From positions 1 through 53,009 of the forward strand of contig DAIMYQ010000010.1 of the NCBI GenBank assembly GCA_036734385.1: 53,009 nt of DNA. Direction: 5' to 3'. The stretch comes from JAAYPI01 sp036734385 (lineage in GTDB: Bacteria; Bacteroidota; Bacteroidia; Bacteroidales; Paludibacteraceae). The notes beneath the pieces were generated by a model. That model made no database searches and was not told where the DNA came from. It worked only from the letters and a program-made list of their open reading frames with translations. Positions 26,054 through 35,127 of the stretch are shown here, piece by piece. Position 1 is the stretch's first letter. Every line of letters starts with the position of its first letter. Made by a program: the position numbers and the translations under genes.

Positions 26054-26806
26054 ATGTTAGCAAAACGCATTATCCCCTGTTTGGATGTAAAAGACGGAAA
26101 GACGGTAAAAGGTGTTAACTTTGTAAACTTTAGAGATGCCGGTGACCCTGTAGAGTTGGGTGCATCTTATAGTGAACAAGGGGCTGATGAACTCGTTTTT
26201 TTGGACATTACAGCTTCTCATGAAGGTAGAAAAACTTTTGTGGATATGGTGAAAAGGGTAGCTGCGAACATAAGTATTCCGTTTACTGTAGGTGGCGGAA
26301 TTAATGAAATATCGGATGTCGAAAAGTTGTTGAATGCAGGAGCTGATAAGGTTTCTATTAATTCAGCGGCTATTCGTAATCCGAATTTGATAAATCAAAT
26401 AGCAGGAAATTTTGGATCTCAAGTTTGTGTTGTTGCAATAGATGCTAATTTTGAACAGGATAATTGGTTGTGTTATTTAAACGGAGGTAGAATACCAACG
26501 GAAAAGCACTTGTTTGCTTGGGCAAAAGAAGCTCAAGATAGAGGTGCAGGTGAAATCCTTTTTACCAGCATGACACACGATGGCGTTAAAACAGGTTATG
26601 CCAATGAAGCATTGGCAAAATTGGAAAAAATGCTGAATATTCCTGTTATTGCTTCCGGAGGAGCCGGTTCTATGGAACATTTCAAAGATGCTTTTTTATT
26701 GGGTAAAGCCGATGCTGCACTTGCTGCCAGCGTTTTTCATTTTGGTGAAATTAAAATACAAGAGCTGAAACAATATTTGAGAAAAGAAGGTGTTTGTGTA
26801 CGATAG
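26054..26806 (+). CDS. hisF: Imidazole glycerol phosphate synthase, cyclase subunit HisF
   Basis: The 250-residue TIM barrel opens MLAKRIIPCLDVKDGKTVKGVNFVNFRDAGDPVELG. The catalytic Asp residues are in CLDVKDG (D11) and VVAIDAN (about 128-130). Phosphate loops are FTVGGGINE and VIASGGAGSMEHF. With HisH it turns PRFAR plus ammonia into imidazole glycerol phosphate and AICAR. It is 18 nt after hisA. Confidence 0.98.
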   Translation: MLAKRIIPCLDVKDGKTVKGVNFVNFRDAGDPVELGASYSEQGADELVFLDITASHEGRKTFVDMVKRVAANISIPFTVGGGINEISDVEKLLNAGADKVSINSAAIRNPNLINQIAGNFGSQVCVVAIDANFEQDNWLCYLNGGRIPTEKHLFAWAKEAQDRGAGEILFTSMTHDGVKTGYANEALAKLEKMLNIPVIASGGAGSMEHFKDAFLLGKADAALAASVFHFGEIKIQELKQYLRKEGVCVR

Positions 26807-26831
26807 TTAGTAAAATCAAAAATATATAGTA

Positions 26832-27425
26832 ATGGAATTGGATTTTGACAAACAAGGCGGATTATTGCCCGCTATTATTCAGGATGATAAAACGAATAAG
26901 GTTCTTATGCTTGGATACATGAGTAAAGAATCGTTGGCAAAAACGAAGGAAATAGGCAAAGTGACTTTCTTTAGTCGCAGTAAACAAAGACTGTGGACTA
27001 AAGGAGAAGAAAGTGGGAACTTTTTATATGTGGTTTCGATTAAAGAAGATTGTGATAAAGATACCCTTTTGATAAAAGTTAATCCGGTGGGACCTGTTTG
27101 TCACACAGGAAGTGATACTTGTTTTGATGAAACAAATGACGAGGATATCATGTTCTTGAAATATTTGCAAGACTTCATAGACAAACGGAAACAAGAAATG
27201 CCTGAAGGTTCTTATACAACTTCGTTATTTAAAAAAGGAGTAAACCGCATGGCTCAAAAAGTGGGTGAAGAAGCTGTGGAAACAGTTATTGAAGCTACTA
27301 ATGGAACACAAGAAGGTTTTATTTATGAAGCTTCTGATTTAATCTATCATCTTATTGTACTTCTTTCTTCTAAAGGTCTTCGTATGGAAGATTTAGCAAG
27401 AGAATTGAAAAAAAGACACAAATAA
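26832..27425 (+). CDS. hisIE: Bifunctional phosphoribosyl-AMP cyclohydrolase / phosphoribosyl-ATP pyrophosphatase HisIE
   Basis: The 197-residue fusion has HisI first (about 1-105) with MLGYMSKESLAKT, FFSRSKQRLWTKGEESGN, and the metal site CDKDTLLIKVNPVGPVCHTGSDTCF. HisE follows (about 110-197) with SYTTSLFKKGVNRMAQKVGEEAVETVIEA, whose Glu residues bind magnesium. It performs steps 2 and 3 of histidine synthesis. hisG, hisD, hisC and hisB are not in the window, so the pathway is split between loci. ftsE starts 14 nt later. Confidence 0.97.
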   Translation: MELDFDKQGGLLPAIIQDDKTNKVLMLGYMSKESLAKTKEIGKVTFFSRSKQRLWTKGEESGNFLYVVSIKEDCDKDTLLIKVNPVGPVCHTGSDTCFDETNDEDIMFLKYLQDFIDKRKQEMPEGSYTTSLFKKGVNRMAQKVGEEAVETVIEATNGTQEGFIYEASDLIYHLIVLLSSKGLRMEDLARELKKRHK

Positions 27426-27439
27426 ATTTGGCACAAAAT

Positions 27440-28135
27440 ATGAAAAAGTCCTTGATTAGTTACAAGAATGTAGAAATTTGTCAGCAAGAACAAGTTGTAC
27501 TCAAAAATGTAAACCTTGAAATAGGAGAGGGGGAATTTTACTATCTAATAGGTAAGGTCGGAACAGGGAAAAGTAGTTTGATAAAAACGATGTATGCTGA
27601 ATTACCTATTGAATCGGGAGAGGCTATGGTTCTGGATTATGACTTGCGTCGTATAAAGCGTGATGATATTCCTTTCTTGCGTCGTCAGGTGGGGATTATT
27701 TTTCAGGACTTTCAATTGTTGACGGATCGTTCTGTAAACGAAAATCTTCTTTTTGTATTAAGAGCTACCGGATGGAAAGACAAAGAAGAGATGCAACATC
27801 GCATTGATGAGGTTCTTAAGGAAGTCGGTATGAGTACCAAAGGATATAAAATGCCTCACCAGCTTTCGGGTGGTGAACAGCAACGTATCGTTATAGCTCG
27901 AGCCTTATTAAATAAGCCGAAACTTATTTTTGCAGATGAACCTACCGGAAACCTTGACCCACAAACTGGTTCTGAATTAGTTGAATTGCTTTACAATATA
28001 TCAAAAAATGAAAATACAACAATTATTATGGCAACGCATAATTTTGGTTGGTTGGATAGTTTCCCCGGAAAAGTTTTAGTCACGGAAGATGGGGTTTTGT
28101 GTAGAGGAACAATAGCTACTGATGCTACTGAATAA
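27440..28135 (+). CDS. ftsE: Cell division ATP-binding protein FtsE
   Basis: With the ATG at 27440 the protein has 231 residues; a TTG four codons upstream (27428) is a weaker alternative. Walker A is GKVGTGKS (38-45), the Q-loop is IIFQDFQLL, the signature is LSGGEQQRIVIARAL, Walker B is LIFADEPTGNLD and the H-loop is MATHN. FtsE is the ATPase of the FtsEX complex, which activates cell-wall hydrolases at the septum. No ftsX is adjacent; the next gene is on the other strand 15 nt away. Placement at the end of a his operon looks accidental in function. Confidence 0.92.
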   Translation: MKKSLISYKNVEICQQEQVVLKNVNLEIGEGEFYYLIGKVGTGKSSLIKTMYAELPIESGEAMVLDYDLRRIKRDDIPFLRRQVGIIFQDFQLLTDRSVNENLLFVLRATGWKDKEEMQHRIDEVLKEVGMSTKGYKMPHQLSGGEQQRIVIARALLNKPKLIFADEPTGNLDPQTGSELVELLYNISKNENTTIIMATHNFGWLDSFPGKVLVTEDGVLCRGTIATDATE

Positions 28136-28150
28136 ATAAAGAGCTTGGGT

Positions 28151-30103
28151 CTAGTAAGCGTAGCGTTCTATCACGTTGTACGCGTTGTAAAGACCGAGTT
28201 CTCCGGCTTTACTTAAATCTTTTCTTCCCTCTTCTTTATTTCCCTGAAATAGGTATATTAATCCTCGGTTATAATAAGCCTCTGCAAATTCAGGATGCTT
28301 TTCAATGGCTTGTGTATAAGCATTTACCGCTTGTTTGAAGTTTTTTTCAAGCATATTTACATAACCAATATTATACAAGGCGTACACAAGGCTATTGTCT
28401 AATGTATATGCAGTAGTGTATGCTGATATAATTCCGTCAAATAATAAATTTTTGTTGTCGGTTGTCGTTGCTTCATTCTCTGATTTATTTTCGGACAAAA
28501 ATCTCTTGAGTAAAACATTTCCTTTACAGAAATGCGTCAAGGCGTTATTTTTGTCTACCGACAATATTTTTGTATAGTCGCTTAAAGCATTCGAGTAATC
28601 TTGTATTTTAGCTAAAGAAAAAGCTCTTTCAAAAAGTTGAATGATATTTGTGCTATCAGTCTTTATCTTTGCAGAGGTCGATTCCACTAGTTTGAAGTAT
28701 CCATTTAGCTCGTCAGATGTAATCTTGGTTTCTTGCACAGATAAACATAATGGTTTTTTTAGCTGTTGGTTGTAAGTGCTTAATGTTCTGTTAAATAAGA
28801 TATGGGTGTTTGCTATAGAATCATTAACAGTCTCCAATGCAAAATAACCCAGCGGTGCAATATCAATGTCGTTGTGTTGAATTTGTCCTCTAATGGTGCT
28901 GTTTGCATACTTGTCATTTTTTCGTTGTTTATTAAGCTCTTGAATAATAGCTCTAGCTTCGGTCGTCGGGGCTTCTTTTCGATCTCCTTTTTGTATTGGC
29001 TTTCTCTTTCCTGATTTAATATCTTCTTCTATTGTCATAGCCCAATAATAATCTTTTTCAGCACCTTTTTTATCTCTCATTTTTTTCTTGGCATCACCTC
29101 TGCCATAATAGGCAACAATAAAATCAGGATAACGATTGATAATCTTGTCAAAATCTGAAATGGCAGCTTTGTATTCACCTATTTCAGAGCGAAGCATAGC
29201 TCTTTGCAGGTAAGCTGTGTAATTATCGGGTTCCAATGCAATAGAGGTTGAGAAATCTTCAATAGCGTTGTTGTTGTCTCCCACTTGGGCTTTTAAGATT
29301 CCCCGGTTAAAATAAGTAGTGGCATTTTGATTGTCCGTTTGTATGGATGTATCAAAGTCATTCATAGCTCCGCGTAAGTCGTTGATTTTCATCCGTACAA
29401 TGGCTCTGTTTGTGTAATAGTCAGCACGATAAGGATTTATTTGAATGGCTTTATTTAAGTCCGTGATAGCTTCATCAGTTCTTTTTTGTTCGAAGCTTAA
29501 CATTCCGCGTAAAGCATAAGCTAAATCGTTATTTTTTTCAATGAGAAGGATTTTGTTAATATCATCAGTGGCTTTTAATGTGTCTTGTAGTTTAAGAAAT
29601 ATTTGTGAACGGTATAAATAAGCATCACTATAATTAGGGTACTTATTGATAAAAGTATCCGTTTCAGCAAGGGCTTCTTTTAATTTTTTCATTTGAACAA
29701 GATTATCAATCTTATTGGTTGCTACCATAATATTGTTAGGTTCAAATTCCAATGCTTTTGTGAAATCTTGCGTAGATTCTTCGATATTTCCTAATTTACG
29801 TTTTGCAAATCCTCTGCAATAATAAGCTTTTGCAAGGAAAGGATTTATTTCAAGAGCCGTATTACAGTCGCTTATTGAGCCCACAAAATCGTCCAAGTTG
29901 ACTTTCGCAATAGCTCGATAGAGATAAGGTTCTGCCAGATAAGGTTTGGCTTTTATTACTTGATTGAAATACTGAATGGATACTACGTAATCTTCGAAAT
30001 AGAGAGCATTTTGTCCTATTTCGAGCATTCGTGTAGTGTTTATTTGACCAAAAGAAGAAACCGAAATAAAGAACAAAAGGAACAATAATTTACTCTTTTT
30101 CAT
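28151..30103 (-). CDS. Secreted tetratricopeptide-repeat protein
   Basis: The 650-residue protein has a signal peptide (MKKSKLLFLLFFISVSSFGQ). About ten TPR units follow (for example AEPYLYRAIAKVNLDDFVGSISDCNTALEINP and ADYYTNRAIVRMKINDLRGAMNDFD). A non-repeat middle part (about 365-480, including KSGKRKPIQKGDRKE) interrupts them, and three or four more TPR units close the protein. TPR proteins are protein-binding scaffolds; in Bacteroidetes such exported ones are common but mostly uncharacterised. It lies 36 nt after lon on the same strand and probably shares its transcript. No enzymatic domain is visible. Confidence 0.9.
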   Translation of the reverse strand: MKKSKLLFLLFFISVSSFGQINTTRMLEIGQNALYFEDYVVSIQYFNQVIKAKPYLAEPYLYRAIAKVNLDDFVGSISDCNTALEINPFLAKAYYCRGFAKRKLGNIEESTQDFTKALEFEPNNIMVATNKIDNLVQMKKLKEALAETDTFINKYPNYSDAYLYRSQIFLKLQDTLKATDDINKILLIEKNNDLAYALRGMLSFEQKRTDEAITDLNKAIQINPYRADYYTNRAIVRMKINDLRGAMNDFDTSIQTDNQNATTYFNRGILKAQVGDNNNAIEDFSTSIALEPDNYTAYLQRAMLRSEIGEYKAAISDFDKIINRYPDFIVAYYGRGDAKKKMRDKKGAEKDYYWAMTIEEDIKSGKRKPIQKGDRKEAPTTEARAIIQELNKQRKNDKYANSTIRGQIQHNDIDIAPLGYFALETVNDSIANTHILFNRTLSTYNQQLKKPLCLSVQETKITSDELNGYFKLVESTSAKIKTDSTNIIQLFERAFSLAKIQDYSNALSDYTKILSVDKNNALTHFCKGNVLLKRFLSENKSENEATTTDNKNLLFDGIISAYTTAYTLDNSLVYALYNIGYVNMLEKNFKQAVNAYTQAIEKHPEFAEAYYNRGLIYLFQGNKEEGRKDLSKAGELGLYNAYNVIERYAY

Positions 30104-30139
30104 TTTATTTCGGTTTTTAATAATTTGAAAATAAAAATT

Positions 30140-32557
30140 TTATGGAAGCAAGGCCAATGGGATAACTTCGTCTATATTTTTTACATAATGAAAATTTACG
30201 CCTTTGATATAGATTTCTTTAATTTCTTCTATATCCTTTTTGTTGTCAGAACACAAAATGATATCTGTGATTCCAGATCTTTTAGCAGCCAGAATTTTTT
30301 CTTTAATACCACCTACAGGCAACACTTTTCCATGTAAGGTAATTTCTCCAGTCATGGCAATATGTTTTTTTACTTTTCGTTTGGTAAACGCAGATAACAA
30401 GCTAGTAGCCATTGTAATACCAGCAGAAGGTCCATCTTTCGGTATAGCACCTTCGGGTACATGAATGTGTACGTTGGTTTCTTCAAATAGGTCTTCGTTA
30501 AGTCCAAAATCCTTGGCATGAGCACGGATATATTCCAACCCAAGCATGGCAGATTCTTTCATCACGTCGCCTAAATTGCCCGTAAGCGTTAGTTTGCCAC
30601 CTTTGCCTTTGCTAAGACTGGTTTCAATCTCTAAAATTTCGCCACCTACTGATGTCCAAGCCAAACCAGTAACAATACCAATTTCTTCTTTGTCACTTTG
30701 TAGGTCTCGAGTAAATTTTTCTGTTCCGAGATAATCTTTTAAGTGTTCCGGAACTATAACTTCATCGAACTTTTCTTCCATTGCAATTTTTCGTGCTACT
30801 CTTCGAGCTATTTTTGCAATCTGTTTTTCTAAGTTTCTAACGCCTGATTCTCGGGTATAGTTTTCGATAATTTTTTCGACTGTTTTCTTCGGTATCGAAA
30901 CAGCACCCTTTGGAATTCCATGATTCTCTAATTCTTTCGGAATAAGGTGTTTTGTTGCTATTTCTGCTTTTTCTTCTGCAATATAGCCGGTTACATTGAT
31001 TAACTCCATACGGTCAAGCAATGGTTGAGAAACATTATTCAAGCTATTAGCAGTGGCAATAAACAATACTTTTGAAAGGTCATAATCAATATCCAAAAAG
31101 TTATCGTGAAATGCAAAATTTTGCTCAGGATCTAACACCTCCAATAGAGCGGAAGCCGGATCCCCTTTAAAGTCATTGCCAACTTTGTCTATTTCATCCA
31201 AGATAAATACCGGATTGGATGAACCTATTTTGAGTATGTTTTGCATAATTCTACCGGGCATAGCACCGATGTAGGTTCTTCTGTGTCCCCTGATTTCAGC
31301 TTCGTCGTGTAGCCCTCCAAGTGAGATACGAGCATATTTTCTGCCAAGTGCCTCTGCAACTGATTTGCCAAGAGAAGTTTTTCCAACTCCCGGAGGTCCA
31401 TACAAGCAAATGATAGGTGATTTCAAATCTCCTTTTAATTTTAAAACAGCCAAATGTTCTATTATACGGTCTTTTACTTCATCTAAACCAAAATGGTCGC
31501 GATTTAGTATTTTTTGAGCACGTTTTAAATTAAAATTATCTTTTGTAAATTCGTTCCAAGGTAAATCTACCAAAGTTTGAACGTAGTTCATTTGTACCGG
31601 ATAGTCGCTGGCATGAGAAGCCATTGTTTCCAGTTTTGAAATTTCTTTTTCTACAATCTGTTTTGTTTTTTCATTCCATTTTTTAGTAGTGGCTTTTTGT
31701 TTAATTTGAGCTAAAGCTTCTTCTTGACTGCCACCTCCCAATTCGCTTTGAATCGTTTTTATTTGTTGTTGTAGAAAATATTCGCGTTGTTGCTTGTCGA
31801 TATTTTCCATTGCCTTCGATTGGATCGAAGCTTTCATTTCAAGCAGTTGAGATTCTTTCGTAAGTATTTTTAGTAAAAGAAGTGCTCTTTCTTCCACATC
31901 ACTTATTTCGAGAAGCATTTGTTTATCTTCCAATTTTAGTCCTAGGTTGGAACTAATAAAGTTGATGAAGAATTTAGGATTTTCGATATTGCGAATAGCA
32001 AACATGATTTCTTGGGGCATGTTGCTGGATATTTTTATCATTCGCAAAGACATGTCTTTAATGGCTCCCATCAAGGCCTTGAAATCTTTGCTTTTGGGCA
32101 CAAGAGAATCTTCTAAAAGCTCAATTCTAGCCTTTATATAGGGATTTGTTGTAGCTACTTCTTTAATGGCAAAACGTTGGCGACCTTGCAAAATAACGGT
32201 AGTTGAATTATCCGGCATTTCTAATATCCGTATGATTTGAGCTACAGTTCCAATAGGGAAAAGATCGTTTGTCTCAGGATCTTCTATTTTAGTGTCTTTT
32301 TGTGCTATAGTGCCAAGTATTCCATCTTTTTTGTGTACATCTTTTATGAGTTTTAACGATTTGGACCTTCCCACAGTTACCGGCATAACAACGCCCGGAA
32401 ATAGCACCATATTGCGAAGAGGCAAGATAGGAAGCACACTGTCTTCCTTCAAATCGAGCGAAAAATCTTCGTTTTCATCGGCTATTAAAGGAATAAAATC
32501 CGCATCATCATTTTGTAAGGTAGTTCCAATGAGTATTTTATTTGGAGTATCTTTCAT
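30140..32557 (-). CDS. lon: ATP-dependent protease Lon
   Basis: The 805-residue cytosolic protease degrades damaged and regulatory proteins. The N-terminal LON substrate domain (about 38-240, LPILPLRNMVLFPGVVMPVTVGR) is followed by an AAA+ domain with Walker A GPPGVGKT (387-394) and Walker B FILDEIDKVG. The protease domain has the Ser-Lys dyad S711 (PKDGPSAG) and K754 (GGIKEK). All key residues are present. The promoter region has no TAnnTTTG but has the 19-bp element shared with dnaK (32589-32607), which would give joint stress control. The TPR gene follows. Confidence 0.98.
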   Translation of the reverse strand: MKDTPNKILIGTTLQNDDADFIPLIADENEDFSLDLKEDSVLPILPLRNMVLFPGVVMPVTVGRSKSLKLIKDVHKKDGILGTIAQKDTKIEDPETNDLFPIGTVAQIIRILEMPDNSTTVILQGRQRFAIKEVATTNPYIKARIELLEDSLVPKSKDFKALMGAIKDMSLRMIKISSNMPQEIMFAIRNIENPKFFINFISSNLGLKLEDKQMLLEISDVEERALLLLKILTKESQLLEMKASIQSKAMENIDKQQREYFLQQQIKTIQSELGGGSQEEALAQIKQKATTKKWNEKTKQIVEKEISKLETMASHASDYPVQMNYVQTLVDLPWNEFTKDNFNLKRAQKILNRDHFGLDEVKDRIIEHLAVLKLKGDLKSPIICLYGPPGVGKTSLGKSVAEALGRKYARISLGGLHDEAEIRGHRRTYIGAMPGRIMQNILKIGSSNPVFILDEIDKVGNDFKGDPASALLEVLDPEQNFAFHDNFLDIDYDLSKVLFIATANSLNNVSQPLLDRMELINVTGYIAEEKAEIATKHLIPKELENHGIPKGAVSIPKKTVEKIIENYTRESGVRNLEKQIAKIARRVARKIAMEEKFDEVIVPEHLKDYLGTEKFTRDLQSDKEEIGIVTGLAWTSVGGEILEIETSLSKGKGGKLTLTGNLGDVMKESAMLGLEYIRAHAKDFGLNEDLFEETNVHIHVPEGAIPKDGPSAGITMATSLLSAFTKRKVKKHIAMTGEITLHGKVLPVGGIKEKILAAKRSGITDIILCSDNKKDIEEIKEIYIKGVNFHYVKNIDEVIPLALLP

Positions 32558-32588
32558 GTGTCTTTTATATTAGTTATTGGTATTGTGC

Positions 32589-32607
32589 TATCAAAAGTTA
32601 TGCCAAT
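32589..32607 (-). promoter_or_regulatory. Candidate sigma-54-like promoter element of lon, shared with dnaK
   Basis: On the minus strand: ATTGGCATAACTTTTGATA. It differs from the dnaK element in one base and matches TGGCAYRNNNNTTGCW except at the C. It ends 32 bp before the lon ATG, so transcription would start about 20 nt before the gene. No TAnnTTTG element is found on this strand between lon and pheS. Confidence 0.6.
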
Positions 32608-32661
32608 AGCTTGTTTTTATTTGGAAATTCTTACAAAGGTCTGTTAATCAGTTACGAACAC

Positions 32662-33681
32662 TTAATGAGCAGATTCAAACTGCTTTAAGAAACGTACATC
32701 ATTTTCGGAGAACATACGAAGATCTTTAACTTGGAATTTCAAGTTGGTGATTCTTTCAACTCCCATTCCGAAAGCATATCCTGAGTATTTTTTGCTATCA
32801 ATACCACAGTTTTCCAATACATTCGGGTCAACCATGCCGCATCCTAAAATTTCTACCCAACCTGTATGCTTACAGAAAGGACAACCTTTTCCTCCGCATA
32901 AATTACAAGAAATATCCATTTCTGCAGAAGGTTCTGTGAAAGGGAAATAAGAGGGGCGTAGTCGTATCTCCGTTTGTTCGCCAAACATTTCTTTAGCAAA
33001 ATAAAGTAACGCTTGTTTTAAGTCTGCAAAAGATACATTTTCATCTACATAAAGACCCTCTACTTGATGGAAAAAACAGTGAGCACGATAAGATATGGCT
33101 TCATTGCGGTACACTCTTCCGGGGCACAAAATACGAATAGGGGGTTGTGTATGTTCCATTATTCGGGTTTGTACGGATGAAGTATGAGTCCGAAGTAAAA
33201 CGTCTGGATTCTTTTCAATGAAGAATGTGTCTTGCATATCGCGAGCAGGATGTTCTTCGGCAAAATTTAATGCCGAAAATACATGCCAATCATCTTCTAT
33301 TTCAGGACCTTCAGCCATCGTAAATCCAATGCGAGAAAAAATGTCTATAATCTCATTCCTTACGATAGATAAGGGATGTCTTGTGCCTAATTCTACAGGA
33401 GAGGCAGACCTGGTTAAATCAATATTTTGCTCATTTGACAGATTGCCATCAAATGTTTCTTTTAAAAAATTTATTTTTTCTTGAGCTTTTGTTTTTAGAT
33501 CGTTTAACAGTTGACCAACTGCTTTTTTGTCTTCATTAGCAACATTTCTAAAGTCATTAAACAAGTTGGAGATTTCACCTTTTTTGCTTAAATACTTGAT
33601 GCGAAGTTCTTCCACCTCTTCCTTATTTGAGGCGTTAAGTACATCGATTTCTTCTAATAGTTTGGTTATTTTTTCTTTCAT
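32662..33681 (-). CDS. pheS: Phenylalanyl-tRNA synthetase alpha subunit
   Basis: The 339-residue class II synthetase subunit acts with PheT (not in the window) to charge tRNA-Phe. An N-terminal coiled coil (about 1-85) is followed by the catalytic domain with HPLSIVRNEIIDIFSRIGF, DMQDTFFI, RILCPGRVYRNEA, FHQVEGLYVDE and the motif 3 region GFAMGVERITNLK (here YAFGMGVERITNL). A cysteine cluster (ISCNLCGGKGCPFCKHTGWVEILGCG) resembles the one in related PheS proteins. A -7 element lies at 33708-33715. Confidence 0.97.
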   Translation of the reverse strand: MKEKITKLLEEIDVLNASNKEEVEELRIKYLSKKGEISNLFNDFRNVANEDKKAVGQLLNDLKTKAQEKINFLKETFDGNLSNEQNIDLTRSASPVELGTRHPLSIVRNEIIDIFSRIGFTMAEGPEIEDDWHVFSALNFAEEHPARDMQDTFFIEKNPDVLLRTHTSSVQTRIMEHTQPPIRILCPGRVYRNEAISYRAHCFFHQVEGLYVDENVSFADLKQALLYFAKEMFGEQTEIRLRPSYFPFTEPSAEMDISCNLCGGKGCPFCKHTGWVEILGCGMVDPNVLENCGIDSKKYSGYAFGMGVERITNLKFQVKDLRMFSENDVRFLKQFESAH

Positions 33682-33707
33682 ATTGAAACGGTTTTTTCAA
33701 AGAATTA

Positions 33708-33715
33708 CAAAAATA
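33708..33715 (-). promoter_or_regulatory. -7 element (TATTTTTG) of pheS
   Basis: Minus-strand TATTTTTG fits TAnnTTTG and lies 27-34 nt before the pheS ATG at 33681. Confidence 0.45.
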
Positions 33716-33774
33716 CTATTTTTATTTTGTTTAGGGACTTTTTTGCAAAAATTAATAGAGCAATTGGCATGTCG

Positions 33775-33808
33775 TTGTTTCTCAGTTACGGAAAAAGAAT
33801 TACATTTG
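33775..33808 (+). promoter_or_regulatory. Promoter of the LPS core locus
   Basis: TTG (33775-33777) and TACATTTG (33801-33808) are spaced by 23 nt, the upper end of the Bacteroidetes range. The first gene of the locus starts 30 nt later. No other promoter of this type was noticed ahead of the following six genes, so the cluster may be one transcript. Confidence 0.55.
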
Positions 33809-33837
33809 TACATGTTTATTATTTATAGAAAAATCAC

Positions 33838-34500
33838 ATGAAGCAGATAGACTTAGTTTACTTGAAAGAGTTAGACGAAATTGTTTTGTCTGACGCTCTT
33901 GATGTTTTGGAAAATGGAGAAGGGTCTGTTATTGAAGAGGTTAATTGGCCAATGTTTCCTTATAAGCCCATAACTGATTTTTATCTGGCTCGTTCTTCCA
34001 AAGCTATTTTTATAAAGTTTAGGGTTCGTGGCAATATTCTAAAAGCTATTTGTACACGAGATAACGAGGTCGTTTCGGAAGATAGTTCGGTTGCTTTTTT
34101 TGTCAAAAAGCCTGAAGATGAACAATTTTGTGCCTTTACATTTAATTGCATCGGTGTTTGTTCTGCGACAAAGCAAGTCGAGAATGGAGAAAAGATTTTT
34201 CTGGAAAAGGAAGATATGATAAAAATTGAACGGTATTCTACACTGGGTAAGATTGTTGTGGGAGAAATGGAGGGTTTGTTCGATTGGGAATTAATTGTTT
34301 CTATTCCGTTTAATTTGATAGGGGTTGACCCGGATAATTTGCCTAAAAAACTTCAAGCTAACTTTTACAAATCGGCTACGTTTAGCGAATCATCACACTA
34401 CCTTACTTGGAATAGAATTAAAACTGAACATCTTGATTTTTATCAGCCTAAATACTTTGGTGAATTGTTGTTGGAAGGTGTTGAAAATAGTGAAGAATAA
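33838..34500 (+). CDS. CBM9-like (carbohydrate-binding family 9-like) protein
   Basis: The 220-residue protein lacks a signal peptide. Beta-strand segments such as PITDFYLARSSKAIFIKFRVRG, DSSVAFFVKKPEDEQFCAFTFNCIGVCSATK and FDWELIVSIPFNLIGVD fit the CBM9-like beta-sandwich found in Bacteroidetes as a stand-alone protein. In CBM9 itself the fold binds sugar ends; whether this cytosolic version binds sugar is not known. It is the first gene of the LPS core cluster and is 22 nt upstream of a DUF4254 gene, which suggests a role tied to glycan assembly (inference). Confidence 0.78.
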   Translation: MKQIDLVYLKELDEIVLSDALDVLENGEGSVIEEVNWPMFPYKPITDFYLARSSKAIFIKFRVRGNILKAICTRDNEVVSEDSSVAFFVKKPEDEQFCAFTFNCIGVCSATKQVENGEKIFLEKEDMIKIERYSTLGKIVVGEMEGLFDWELIVSIPFNLIGVDPDNLPKKLQANFYKSATFSESSHYLTWNRIKTEHLDFYQPKYFGELLLEGVENSEE

Positions 34501-34522
34501 AAATAAAGTAAAAGTTATTAGA

Positions 34523-35125
34523 ATGAATTTGACGAAATTAAGTATCGAAATCTTTAATAAATCAATAGTAGATTATCACGTAACAGATTATGTGGATGCC
34601 CCCATTAAAAACCCATACCCTGAAAAATCAATTGAATATTATCTCTATTTGAAGAATTGGATAGATACTGTTCAATGGCACTTAGAGGATATTATTCGCA
34701 ATCCTTCTATTAATCCTATGGAAGCCCTACAAATTAAGAGAAGAATTGATAAATCGAATCAAGATCGTACAGATTTGGTTGAGTTGATTGATAGTTATTT
34801 TTTAGATAGATACAAGGACGTGAAAATTAAAAAAGAAGCCCTTATCAATACTGAAAGTCCGGCTTGGGCAATTGATAGGTTATCTATTTTGGCGTTAAAG
34901 ATTTACCATATGCAACAAGAAGTAAACAGGGTTGATACTACTGAAGATCATCGTTTGCAGTGTCAAAATAAATTGAATGTATTGTTGGAGCAAAATAAAG
35001 ATTTAATAACTGCAATCGACCAATTGTTAACAGACATTGAAAATGGAGATAAATACATGAAGGTGTACAAACAAATGAAAATGTACAACGACCCTAATTT
35101 AAATCCGGTTCTTTACGCTAAATAA
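34523..35125 (+). CDS. DUF4254 protein
   Basis: The ATG at 34523 gives 200 residues; the open frame extends further upstream but overlaps the CBM9-like gene and has no good start. The sequence is helical and charged (KSIEYYLYLKNWIDTVQWHLEDIIRNP, MEALQIKRRIDKSNQDRTDLVELIDSYF, SPAWAIDRLSILALKIYHMQQEVNR). This fits DUF4254, a Bacteroidetes family usually found next to glycosyltransferases. Its function is unknown. The next gene, GT9, begins 2 nt after its stop, so the two are likely translated together. Confidence 0.82.
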   Translation: MNLTKLSIEIFNKSIVDYHVTDYVDAPIKNPYPEKSIEYYLYLKNWIDTVQWHLEDIIRNPSINPMEALQIKRRIDKSNQDRTDLVELIDSYFLDRYKDVKIKKEALINTESPAWAIDRLSILALKIYHMQQEVNRVDTTEDHRLQCQNKLNVLLEQNKDLITAIDQLLTDIENGDKYMKVYKQMKMYNDPNLNPVLYAK

Positions 35126-35127
35126 GA

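Noticed and set aside
26595..26605. GTTATGCCAAT, part of the dnaK/lon element, inside hisF
   Set aside because: Only 11 of 19 bases match, the TTTGAT half is missing, and the bases encode the conserved GYANEA part of HisF.
28151..30103. Repeated segments as a DNA repeat array or CRISPR-like array
   Set aside because: The periodicity comes from tetratricopeptide repeats in the protein; the DNA copies are not identical and have no spacer pattern.
33764..33780. TTGGCATGTCGTTGTTT ahead of the CBM9-like gene as a sigma-54 promoter
   Set aside because: The TTG is one base off the required spacing and the -12 GC is absent; a normal TTG-N23-TACATTTG promoter explains the gene.
34325..34522. N-terminal extension of the DUF4254 protein
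   Set aside because: It overlaps the end of the CBM9-like gene in another frame; the ATG at 34523 starts the conserved family sequence.
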